Positions 25,207 to 32,415 of a stretch of 64,000 bases of DNA are shown here, one piece after another (positions within the stretch are counted from its first letter, which is position 1; the number at the start of each line of letters is the position of its first letter). Below the pieces are notes generated by a model. That model worked only from the letters and a program-made list of their open reading frames with translations, was not told where the DNA came from and ran no database searches. The position numbers and the translations under genes were made by a program. The stretch comes from Lentzea californiensis. Lineage in GTDB: Bacteria > Actinomycetota > Actinomycetes > Mycobacteriales > Pseudonocardiaceae. Location of the stretch: assembly GCF_024648825.1 (NCBI RefSeq), contig NZ_JANBBE010000018.1, positions 1 to 64,000 of the forward strand. The letters are read 5' to 3'.

Positions 25207-26225
25207 CCACCACGTTCGGACTCGACACGTTCGGCGACGTCACCCAGGACGCCTCCGGCACCCCGCTCACGCACGCCCAGACCATCCGCAACGTGGTCGA
25301 GCAGGGCGTGCTCGCCGACCAGGTCGGCCTCGGCTTCTTCGGCATCGGCGAGCACCACACCCCGGACATGCCGCTGTCGGCGGCCGACGTGGTGCTGGCC
25401 GCGATCGCCGCCCGCACGTCGTCGATCCACCTCGGTTCGGCGGTGACGGTGCTCAGCTCGGACGACCCGGTGCGCGTGTACCAGCGCTTCTCGACGCTGA
25501 ACGCCGTGTCCGGCGGCCGCGCGGAGGTCATCCTGGGCCGCGGGTCCAGTGTGGACTCGTTCCCGTTGTTCGGGTACGACCTCGCCGACTACGAGGACCT
25601 GTTCGAGGAGAAGACGCACCTGTTCGCGGAGCTGCTCAAGGGCGGCCCGATCACCTGGCAGGGCAAGACCCGCGCGGCGCTGCACGAACAGGACGTCGTG
25701 CCGTACACCGAGCCGTTCCCGACGTGGATCGGTGTGGGCGGCAGCCCGCAGTCCGTGGTGCGCGCGGCCTCGTACGGCTTCTCGCTGATGCTCGCGATCA
25801 TCGGCGGCCACCCAGGCCGCTTCGCCCCGTTCTCGGAGCTCTACCAGCACGCGCTGGAGAAGTTCGGCCGCGACCCGCTGCCGATCGGCATCCACTCCCC
25901 CGGTCACGTGGCGCCGACCGACGAGGAGGCGCGGGAGGAGTTCTGGCCGCACTACCTCGACATGATCGGCCGGCTCGGCAAGACCCGCGGGTTCGCCACC
26001 CCGACGCCGGAGTCGTACGCGCACGAGGTGGGGCCGCACGGCGCGCTGTTCGTCGGGTCGCCGGAGACGGTCGCGGAGAAGATGGCGCGCACCATGAAGA
26101 AGCTCGACGCGAGCCGGTTCGACCTGAAGTACGGGATCGGCGGGCTGTCGCACGAGTCGCTGATGCGGACGATCGAGCTGTACGGGACGAAGGTCGTGCC
26201 TTTGGTGCAGGACATGCTGGCCTGA
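25203..26225 (+). CDS. LLM-class flavin-dependent oxidoreductase
   Basis: 340 residues, luciferase-like TIM barrel using FMN or F420. Landmarks are GLDTFGDV, FFGIGEHHTPDM, HLGSAVTVLSSDDPVRVYQ, RAEVILGRGSSVDSFPLFG and WIGVGGSP. The EHH-type loop and GRGSS region are typical of the bacterial-luciferase branch. The start ATG overlaps the stop of the Fno-like gene. A GC-rich hairpin follows the stop. Substrate unknown. Confidence 0.9.
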   Translation: MTTTFGLDTFGDVTQDASGTPLTHAQTIRNVVEQGVLADQVGLGFFGIGEHHTPDMPLSAADVVLAAIAARTSSIHLGSAVTVLSSDDPVRVYQRFSTLNAVSGGRAEVILGRGSSVDSFPLFGYDLADYEDLFEEKTHLFAELLKGGPITWQGKTRAALHEQDVVPYTEPFPTWIGVGGSPQSVVRAASYGFSLMLAIIGGHPGRFAPFSELYQHALEKFGRDPLPIGIHSPGHVAPTDEEAREEFWPHYLDMIGRLGKTRGFATPTPESYAHEVGPHGALFVGSPETVAEKMARTMKKLDASRFDLKYGIGGLSHESLMRTIELYGTKVVPLVQDMLA

Positions 26226-26230
26226 GGTGA

Positions 26231-26253
26231 GCGGGGGCCGTCGCGGCCCCCGC
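26231..26253 (+). terminator. Hairpin after the LLM gene
   Basis: GCGGGGGCC and GGCCCCCGC pair around a five-base loop, six bases after the LLM stop. No T run follows. Confidence 0.55.
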
Positions 26254-26268
26254 TCCACGCGTCACTCC

Positions 26269-26349
26269 GCCGAGCGCGGAACGGTCGATGTGACCAGCGC
26301 GACAGGCACCGGAACCACGTTCCGCGTCCGATTGCCGGAACTCAGCTGA
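26269..26349 (+). pseudogene. C-terminal remnant of a histidine kinase
   Basis: Read from about 26269 to the TGA at 26347-26349 the frame gives AERGTVDVTSATGTGTTF and then RVRLPELS. This is the usual end of a HATPase domain (GGTVDVTS...GTGTTFRVRLP). The rest of the kinase is missing; upstream lies the LLM gene and its hairpin. It marks a deletion in a two-component locus, and a different intact system lies at 27370. Confidence 0.6.
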
Positions 26350-26383
26350 TACACCCAGCGTTAGCTCGCTGGAGAGGAAACCG

Positions 26384-27175
26384 GTGATTGTTCCCATGCC
26401 CACGAGCGCGCCCCGTCGCACGGGCTCGTTCGTACTGACCGAAGACGTGACCGTCCGGGTGACCGGGCAGGCGCGCACCGCGGCGGCGATGCTGCGCGAG
26501 CACGTCTTCCGGGAGACCGGCTACCTGCTCGCGGAGTCACCCGACGGCATGCTGATGGTGTCGCACGACCCGGCCATGCGCGGGCTCGGCCCCGAGGGGT
26601 ACGCGCTGCTGGTCAGCAACGACGCCATCATGCTGCGCGCGGGCACCCAGGCCGGGCTGCGGCACGGCGTGCAGACGTTCCGGCAGCTGATGACCCGCGA
26701 CGCCACGGTCCGCGCGGCCGACGTGCGCGACTCCCCCGCGTTCGCGTGGCGAGGGGTGTCGAGCGCGCTGCTCCCGCCCGCCGAGATGCGCAGGGCGATC
26801 GACCGGATGGCCGCCTACAAGCTCAACGTGCTGCACGTCTTCCCGGACGGTGATCCCGACGCGCTGCGCGACCTCGTCGAGTACGGCCGCGACCACGGCA
26901 TCACCGTGGTGCCCGAGCTCGGTCCGGCGACGGTGGAACTGCTGGAGCTGTTCCCGAGCCGCTGGGTGCACATCGGCACCGCCAAGCTGACGACGAAGTT
27001 CGCCGGTCTGCTCGAACGCCACGGCAAGCTGCCGGTGCGCTGGCACGACGGGGACGCGGCCGTTCTGGGCCCGCACGGCAAGCTCGCGGAGGGCGACGAC
27101 GTCCTGCGCGCCATCGCGACCGCGGGCTGGGTGGGCGAACTGCGCACCGCCTCGGCCGTGGCACCCGCCTGGTAG
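26384..27175 (+). CDS. Degenerate GH20-like protein (beta-hexosaminidase fold, active site lost)
   Basis: 263 residues from GTG 26384 after the ribosome site GGAGAGG; family enzymes are usually about 500. Residues 15-115 form the GH20b domain, ending in LRHGVQTFRQLM. The start of the catalytic barrel is there (FAWRGV, MAAYKLNVLHV), but then shortened. The motif normally reading VHIGGDE is VHIGTAK (195-201), so the catalytic Asp-Glu pair is gone, and a WDE-type segment reads RWHDGD. No signal peptide. It cannot be a normal hexosaminidase. A glycan-binding or regulatory role, or ongoing decay, are both open. Confidence 0.75.
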   Translation: MIVPMPTSAPRRTGSFVLTEDVTVRVTGQARTAAAMLREHVFRETGYLLAESPDGMLMVSHDPAMRGLGPEGYALLVSNDAIMLRAGTQAGLRHGVQTFRQLMTRDATVRAADVRDSPAFAWRGVSSALLPPAEMRRAIDRMAAYKLNVLHVFPDGDPDALRDLVEYGRDHGITVVPELGPATVELLELFPSRWVHIGTAKLTTKFAGLLERHGKLPVRWHDGDAAVLGPHGKLAEGDDVLRAIATAGWVGELRTASAVAPAW

Positions 27176-27369
27176 GTCGTTCACAGTCGTCGCGTGATCG
27201 CAGGTCACGCGACGACCGCGGTTCACATGTTTATCTTTGACCGGCGGGCGTCCAGGAGCCGCCGAAGCCGTCCGACCGGGGAAGTTGCGTCACACCAAGC
27301 CTTCCCGGCGCGTTCGCGAACCTGTCCGTTGCCTGTTGGCTCCTGAATCGAAGCTGATCACGTGCGATC

Positions 27370-28068
27370 GTGGCTTTCGTGCGGGCCTCAACGAAGTCGC
27401 GGGCAGTCCACCGGTTCCGGCTGTTGCTCGTGGACGACGACCGGGAGCTGGTGGAGTTGCTCGCCGCGGTGCTGCGCGGTGAGGGGTACGACGTCGACAT
27501 CGCCTTCGACGGGCAACGCGGACTGCACCTCGCGCTCACCCGGCCGTACGACGTGGTGGTGATCGACCGCGTCCTGCCGGTCGTCGACGGGCTGGACCTG
27601 TTGTCCCGGTTGCGTTCCCGGTCCGTGCGGACGCAGGCGCTGATGCTCACCGCGATGGGGTCGGTGCACGACCGGATCGACGGCCTCGACGCCGGCGCCG
27701 ACGACTACCTCGCCAAGCCGTTCGACCTGGGCGAGCTGACCGCGCGGCTGCGGGCGCTGTGCCGCCGGGCGGCGGAGCTGGCCGCGGTGCTGCGCATCGG
27801 CGCCGGCCGCCTGGAGCTCGAACAACACCAGGTCGTGCTGCCCGACGGCGAGAAGGTGCCGCTCACCACCAGGGAGTTCGCACTGCTGCGGGTGCTCGCC
27901 ACACATCCCGAGACGGTGCACACGCGGGCGGCGTTGCGGCGCACGGTGTTCTGCGACGCGCCGTCCCAGTCCATTGTGGACACGTACGTGCACTACCTGC
28001 GTTCGAAGGTGGGACGTTCGGTCGTGCAGACGGTTCAGGGCATCGGCTACCGGTTGGGGGCGCTGTGA
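27370..28068 (+). CDS. OmpR-type response regulator
   Basis: 232 residues from GTG 27370. The receiver domain has the acidic pair in LLVDDDREL, the phospho-acceptor Asp in VVVIDRVLPVVDG and the Lys in DDYLAKPFD. The winged-helix effector (about 140-230) shows LTTREFALLRVLATHPE and VDTYVHYLRSKVG with the wing IGYRL. The stop overlaps the start of the kinase gene (GTGA), so the two form one unit. Input signal and targets are unknown. Confidence 0.92.
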   Translation: MAFVRASTKSRAVHRFRLLLVDDDRELVELLAAVLRGEGYDVDIAFDGQRGLHLALTRPYDVVVIDRVLPVVDGLDLLSRLRSRSVRTQALMLTAMGSVHDRIDGLDAGADDYLAKPFDLGELTARLRALCRRAAELAAVLRIGAGRLELEQHQVVLPDGEKVPLTTREFALLRVLATHPETVHTRAALRRTVFCDAPSQSIVDTYVHYLRSKVGRSVVQTVQGIGYRLGAL

Positions 28069-29303
28069 GGTCGTGGGCCGAGGCGGAGCGGGCGGAGGTC
28101 AGCCGGGCGCGGCTGCGGGTCAGCGTGCTGGTGGGCCTGGCGATCACGCTGATGATCGCGTTCGTCGGCGCGATCGCGTACGTCGTCATCGCGCACGCGC
28201 AGGAAACCCAGGTGTCGCGCGAACTCCGCTACAACGCCCTGTACGGGGTGCCGGGCATCGCGCCCCGGTGCGCGTGGGTGTTCGTGCTGGAGGACGGCGT
28301 CCTGCACGAGGGTGATCTGCAGGTGCCCGGCGGGTTCCCCCTGCGTGACGACATCGACGCGGTGCACAGGTCGGGCGCCGCCCTGCCCCGTGACGTCACC
28401 GCGAACGGCACGGAGTACCGGGTGCTCACGGCACCGGGCGCGGACGGCACGACGGTGCAGGCGGTGTTCGACATGCGCTACCAGCTCGCCGACCGCGCGC
28501 ACCTGCTGCAAGCTCTGATGATCGCGCTGGTCTGCGGCCTGCTCGTGGCGGCGCTGATCGGCCTGGGCATCAGCCGCCGCACGGTGGGCCCCTTGGCGGA
28601 GGCGCTGGCGAGACAACGCCGGTTCGTCACCGACGCCAGCCACGAACTGCGCACCCCGATCGCCCGCGCCTACCTGCGCGCCCAGCTGCTCGCCTCCCAC
28701 CTGCCCGCCGACCAGCGCACCGACCTCGACGCGCTGGCCAGGTCGATCCGCGGCCTCGCCGACGTGGTGGACGACCTGCTGGCGTCCGCGCAGCTCCCAC
28801 AGCGCCTCGACGGTCACCCCGTGGACCTGGCCGACGTGGCCGAGGCCGCGGTGGTGGGCGAGACCGAACGCGCCGCCGAGCGGCGGATCACCTTGGCCCT
28901 GGACCACCCCGGACACCCGGTGGTGGTCCACGGGATCGAGACCGGGCTGCGGCGGGCCGTCGACGAGCTGCTGGCCAACGCCGTCCGGCACACCCCGGAA
29001 GGTGGGCGGATCTCGGTGGCCGTGCGCGTCGGCGGTGGGATGGCCGAGCTCGTGGTGGCCGACGACGGCGAGGGGTTCGAGGCCGGGGAGGCGGAGCGGT
29101 TGTTCGACCGGTTCCACCGGGGTGCCGGCGAGGGGCGGTTCGGACTGGGGCTCGCACTGGTGCGGGAGATCGTGACCGGGCACGGCGGGACGGTCGAGGC
29201 CGTGGGGCGGCCTGGGCTGGGGGCTCGGTTCACGCTGCGGATTCCGGTGGCCGGGGAGGGGGCGTTGGTGGCGCGGGAGGAGATCGCCAGCGCCTGTCCG
29301 TGA
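28065..29303 (+). CDS. Sensor histidine kinase
   Basis: 412 residues, GTG at 28065. Two membrane helices (about 17-40 and 143-165) enclose an extracellular sensor of about 100 residues with two Cys-poor lobes. The H-box is FVTDASHELRTPIARAY, the N-box LLANAVRHTPEG, G1 VADDGEGFE and G2 RFGLGLALVREIV. A HAMP-like segment after helix 2 is short. It is the partner of the OmpR-type regulator. Signal unknown. Confidence 0.92.
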   Translation: MRSWAEAERAEVSRARLRVSVLVGLAITLMIAFVGAIAYVVIAHAQETQVSRELRYNALYGVPGIAPRCAWVFVLEDGVLHEGDLQVPGGFPLRDDIDAVHRSGAALPRDVTANGTEYRVLTAPGADGTTVQAVFDMRYQLADRAHLLQALMIALVCGLLVAALIGLGISRRTVGPLAEALARQRRFVTDASHELRTPIARAYLRAQLLASHLPADQRTDLDALARSIRGLADVVDDLLASAQLPQRLDGHPVDLADVAEAAVVGETERAAERRITLALDHPGHPVVVHGIETGLRRAVDELLANAVRHTPEGGRISVAVRVGGGMAELVVADDGEGFEAGEAERLFDRFHRGAGEGRFGLGLALVREIVTGHGGTVEAVGRPGLGARFTLRIPVAGEGALVAREEIASACP

Positions 29304-29717
29304 GGCAGGTGGCGCGGTGCGGCGGGTGGCGGTGGCCGGGTGGGTGCCTGGCGGCGCGGTGGCGGCCGGCCGGGTAGCGCGGCCGTGGCGCAGCGGGCGA
29401 TGCGGTGAGTTGGCGTGGTTCGTGCGTGCAGTGGCGGGTGATGGAGGGTGGCATCAGGCGTCGGTGCGGTGAGACGTGACGCTGAGCGAGGTGGCACGGC
29501 AGGGCGGGCACAGCTGCGGTGCGGCGGAGCGGCGGCGCTAGGTCCTGCCCTCAAAGCCAGAGGGTGAGGGTGACCAAGTCGATCATGCTGCGTCAGACCA
29601 ACCAGCTTTGAGGACAGGCCCCAGGCCGGTGGTCACGGACGTTCACCCTGGCCCTCGAGGACGCGTCGCCCAGGCCGAGCGGCGGTCCTCGTCACCACCG
29701 CCCGACTGAGCTCAGCC
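29304..29717. other. 414-bp intergenic region, GC-rich with a MITE-like element
   Basis: The left 230 bases are a degenerate run of GGTGGCG- and GCGGTG-like units with no convincing coding frame. The MITE-like 81-bp element at 29541-29621 follows. The rest, to the stop of the convergent NTF2-like gene at 29718, shows nothing clear. Confidence 0.6.
29541..29621. mobile_element. MITE-like element with terminal inverted repeats
   Basis: The left end GGTCCTGCCCTCAAAGCCAG and the right end, read on the other strand as GGGCCTGTCCTCAAAGCTGG, agree at 17 of 20 positions. The span is only 81 bases and holds no gene. The ends resemble those of IS5-type insertion sequences of actinomycetes, so this may be a miniature derivative or the collapsed remnant of one. 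No clear target duplication was identified. Confidence 0.5.
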
Positions 29718-30107
29718 CTACCAGAGGGTGGCCGGCCCCGCGACGACCCAGCCGACGTCGGTGGGTTTGACCCAGAAGCTCAACGCCACCTCGATCACCT
29801 CCGCGCGGTACGTGATCTCGACGTGGACCCGGTCGCCTCCGTGGTCCCCGGTGAAGTCTCCGAGATCGAGTTCGCGGAGCCAGGACAGGTCCTGCTCGTC
29901 CTCGGCGGCAAAGCTGGGAGGCGTGTCGTCCGCACCGGCGTTCCGTCCGACCGAGCCCTTCCACAGCGCCTTGAGCACGTGCCGACTCGACGAGCCGACG
30001 ACGAGCTGTTCGGCCTCGGCCACCTCCCCGGCCTGGAGCAGGTCGAAGTAACGGCGGACGACCGCATCGACGTCGGTCTTGGCGGGGTGCTCCGTCCAGA
30101 TCTGCAC
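29718..30107 (-). CDS. Hypothetical protein, NTF2/SnoaL-like shape
   Basis: 129 residues from GTG 30107. It starts with a helix VDAVVRRYFDLLQAGEVAEAEQLVVG, seen here as VVRRYFDLLQAGEV, and ends in alternating beta strands (VHVEITYRAEVIEVALSFWV, WVVAGPATLW in part). This helix-then-sheet order is typical of small NTF2-like proteins. No catalytic residues are evident. Codon bias supports it as real. Function unknown. Confidence 0.6.
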   Translation of the reverse strand: MQIWTEHPAKTDVDAVVRRYFDLLQAGEVAEAEQLVVGSSSRHVLKALWKGSVGRNAGADDTPPSFAAEDEQDLSWLRELDLGDFTGDHGGDRVHVEITYRAEVIEVALSFWVKPTDVGWVVAGPATLW

Positions 30108-30151
30108 CGCGAGACGCTACAACACCGAGGGTGGCCGCTCGTGAAGTCGGC

Positions 30152-30316
30152 TCACACCCGGAGCAGGGTGTGCAACTCGCCGAGCGGGTCGGTGGCGACG
30201 AGCACGCGGGCGCCATCGGGGAGCAGCAGCAGAGGGCCGTGCGAGGAACGCGCCGTGAGCAGCGCCTGCTCCCAGATCAGGACGATCTGGACGATGACCG
30301 CTTGGTAGGTGTAGTG
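30152..30316 (-). other. Out-of-frame coding-like segment (possible frameshifted gene tail)
   Basis: On the minus strand this frame reads RHYTYQAVIVQIVLIWEQ, ALLTARSSHGPLLLLPDG, ARVLVATDPLGELHTLLRV and then TGA at 30154-30152. It looks like real protein but has no start codon upstream. It lies in a different frame from, and partly overlaps, the small ORF at 30277-30492. A frameshift joining the two is possible. Confidence 0.3.
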
Positions 30317-30492
30317 GCGTCGCTGTTGCGGGGCTTGCCGAACCGGCGGTAGATCTCCTTGTCGAGCACGTTCCGCCCTCGCTCGCGCCCCAGCCCTGCA
30401 CCCATGAACGTCGCCACGAACGTGCTGGCGGCGAGCGGGCGGATCGCCGCGCTGAGCAACGCTTCGACACCGCCGGCTGAAGTCTCGGTCAT
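30277..30492 (-). CDS. Small hypothetical protein (71 residues)
   Basis: ATG 30492, product beginning MTETSAGGVEALLSAAIRP, with a central STFVATFMGAGLGRERGRN and a Lys/Arg/Ser-rich tail. The middle is weakly hydrophobic. No family is recognised. The tail runs into an overlapping, more protein-like frame at 30152-30316, so the ORF may be the first part of a frameshifted gene. Confidence 0.4.
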   Translation of the reverse strand: MTETSAGGVEALLSAAIRPLAASTFVATFMGAGLGRERGRNVLDKEIYRRFGKPRNSDATTPTKRSSSRSS

Positions 30493-30855
30493 GAACGGCA
30501 CGGTACCGACAACGTGGGGAACGTGGCGGCTGCCTGCGCAGACTGACGTAGGCGAGATCAGAGTTCGTTCTGCAGGCTGCACGGTGGCGGCGGCTGGGTG
30601 ACGGCTTCGCGATGGCGAGCGTCAGTGTGGTGAGGCATCAGGCCAGGTGAGCACAGCGCGGCGCGGAGACGCGGTGGCAGTGACTGGCGGCGTTGTCGTA
30701 AGGCGGCTCGGCGGCGGCAGGGTGGCGTCCTGGAGGCGGCGCGGTGGCGGCTGAGCAGCGGCGCGGTGTGGGCCTTCGGCCACCGCCCGAGCCGCCCCCT
30801 CACCGTCGCCGTGCGACCACCGCTCCCCCTCAAGCACCACTCGCCACCGCTCCCC
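30493..30855. other. 363-bp GC-rich intergenic region without a gene
   Basis: It contains many degenerate GCGGTGGC and GGCGGC units like those at 29304-29540, and no frame with normal codon bias or a ribosome site. It separates the small-ORF area from the ammonia-lyase gene. No hairpin with a T run was seen. Confidence 0.55.
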
Positions 30856-32352
30856 TCACCACTGCCGGCTGACCACCACCTCTGCCGCCACCCGGACGTC
30901 CTCGTCGAGCGGGCGGTCCGGGTCCACCGGCTCGATGGCCGAGGCCAGCGCGTCCAGCAACGCCGCGCACCGGGGTGCGGTCGGGCGGCGGCCGCCCACG
31001 TGCACGGCTTGGCGCAGGCCCAGGGCGAGTGAGCCGCACAGCAGGCGGAGCAGCTCGGCGAGGTCGTAGGCGCGCAGCGCGGCCTGCGTGCCGAACGGGA
31101 CCACGTCCTGGTTGTGCAGGTTGGTCGGGAGGCTCTGCGTGCTGGCCGGCAGGACGCCGCGGCGGATCTCGGCGACGAACGCCGTCGTGGCCAGTTGGAC
31201 GCCCTGCAGTCCGTGTTGCTGGCCCGGTCCGGCGGCGAGCATGGGTGGGAGGCCGGTGTTGCGGGCCGGGTCGACGAGCAGGTCCAGCTGGCGTTCGGCC
31301 AGGTTGCCGAGTGAGGCCGTGACCATGGCGACGACGTCGGCGGCGTAGGCCGCGGGCTGGCCGAAGAAGTTGCCGCCGTGGGCGATCAGGTCGTCTTCGG
31401 GGAAGAACAGCGGGTTGTCGCTGACGCCGCCCAGGTCCGCGGCGACGATGCTGTCGGCGTAGCGCAGGGCGTCCTCGGCGGCGCCCAGGAGCTGGGGTGC
31501 GCAGCGGATGCTGTACGGCTCCTGCAGTGCGCGCAGACCGCTGGGCGTGGTGCCGTCAAGCATGGAGCGCATCCACCCCGCCACCGTCACGGCGCCGGGG
31601 TGGCCGAAAGCGGAGATCAGGCGTGGGTCGGTGAAGCCGGGATCGGCGCCGACGACGTCCACCAGCAGGCACGTCAGGTCGGCCAGGGCCCGGTGCGAGG
31701 AACGCACGGACGACAGGGCTAGGGCCAGTGCCGCCGTCGTGACGGAGGTACCGTTGACCAGGGCCAGGGCGTCACGGCCGTCCAGTTGCAATGGGGTGAG
31801 TCCGGCGGAGGAAAGGGCATCGGCGGCGGGGCGGCGGACTCCGTCGAGGTAGGCGTGGCCGCGGCCGCGCAACGCCTGGGCGGCGTACGCGAGCGGGATG
31901 AGGTCTCCGCTGGCGCCGACGGAGCCGTAGCGCGGGATGGCCGGGACGAACGTCGTCGCGAACATCGCGGACAGGCCTTCGACGACGTGCGCGGACACGC
32001 CGGACAGGCCCTGCGCCAGGGACCAGGTGCGCACGAGCAGTGCGGCTCGGGCGATGTCCAGGGGCAGGTCGGGGCCTTGGCCCGCGCCGAGGTGTGCGAG
32101 GGTGTTGTCGCATTGGTCGGCTTCGGAGGACCTGCCCGCGAAGCCCACCAGGGCGCCGAACCCGGTCTTGGCGCCGTACACCGGGCGCTCGTCGTCGGCC
32201 AGGACCGTGCGCAGGTAGGCGCGGCCCCGTTCGACTCGGTCGAGCACGCCGGCGCCGACGAGCACGGGTAGCGGCCCGCAAGCGCGCTGAAGGTGCGGAA
32301 CGGTCAGGGGCGAACCCAGGTCCACGGACGTGTCTGAGGCGGTCGTGGTCAC
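30856..32352 (-). CDS. MIO-type aromatic amino acid ammonia-lyase or aminomutase
   Basis: 498 residues. The MIO-forming triad Ala147-Ser148-Gly149 lies in RYGSVGASGDLIPLAY. Other family motifs are VYGAKTGFG (catalytic Tyr59), LVNGTSVTTAA, EPYSIRCAPQLLGA, SDNPLFF and GGNFFGQPAAYAAD. The selectivity position reads His87-Leu88 (NTLAHLGAG), the pair known from tyrosine ammonia-lyases, whereas histidine lyases have Ser-His. Tyrosine is therefore the likely substrate, giving p-coumarate or beta-tyrosine. Two oddities: Lys62 replaces the usual Asn of YGVNTGFG, and the C-terminal NQDVVPFG differs from the standard QEDHVSMG. It is divergent from the monooxygenase operon and probably part of the same pathway. 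Confidence 0.88.
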   Translation of the reverse strand: MTTTASDTSVDLGSPLTVPHLQRACGPLPVLVGAGVLDRVERGRAYLRTVLADDERPVYGAKTGFGALVGFAGRSSEADQCDNTLAHLGAGQGPDLPLDIARAALLVRTWSLAQGLSGVSAHVVEGLSAMFATTFVPAIPRYGSVGASGDLIPLAYAAQALRGRGHAYLDGVRRPAADALSSAGLTPLQLDGRDALALVNGTSVTTAALALALSSVRSSHRALADLTCLLVDVVGADPGFTDPRLISAFGHPGAVTVAGWMRSMLDGTTPSGLRALQEPYSIRCAPQLLGAAEDALRYADSIVAADLGGVSDNPLFFPEDDLIAHGGNFFGQPAAYAADVVAMVTASLGNLAERQLDLLVDPARNTGLPPMLAAGPGQQHGLQGVQLATTAFVAEIRRGVLPASTQSLPTNLHNQDVVPFGTQAALRAYDLAELLRLLCGSLALGLRQAVHVGGRRPTAPRCAALLDALASAIEPVDPDRPLDEDVRVAAEVVVSRQW

Positions 32353-32372
32353 CGCACGGACGGTAGGCAGCC

Positions 32373-32394
32373 GATCTCAGAAAGTTCTGAGATC
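32373..32394. promoter_or_regulatory. 22-bp palindrome between ammonia-lyase and monooxygenase operon
   Basis: GATCTCAGAA-AG-TTCTGAGATC has perfect 10-base arms. It lies in the 63-bp gap between the two divergent starts, 21 bases from each, so one regulator could control both directions. Its regulator is not obvious in the window. Confidence 0.65.
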
Positions 32395-32415
32395 GCGTGG
32401 GTAGCTTCCCCGTTC

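Noticed and set aside
30856..32352. Histidine ammonia-lyase (hut pathway)
   Set aside because: The selectivity pair is His-Leu rather than Ser-His, and no urocanase or other hut gene is nearby.
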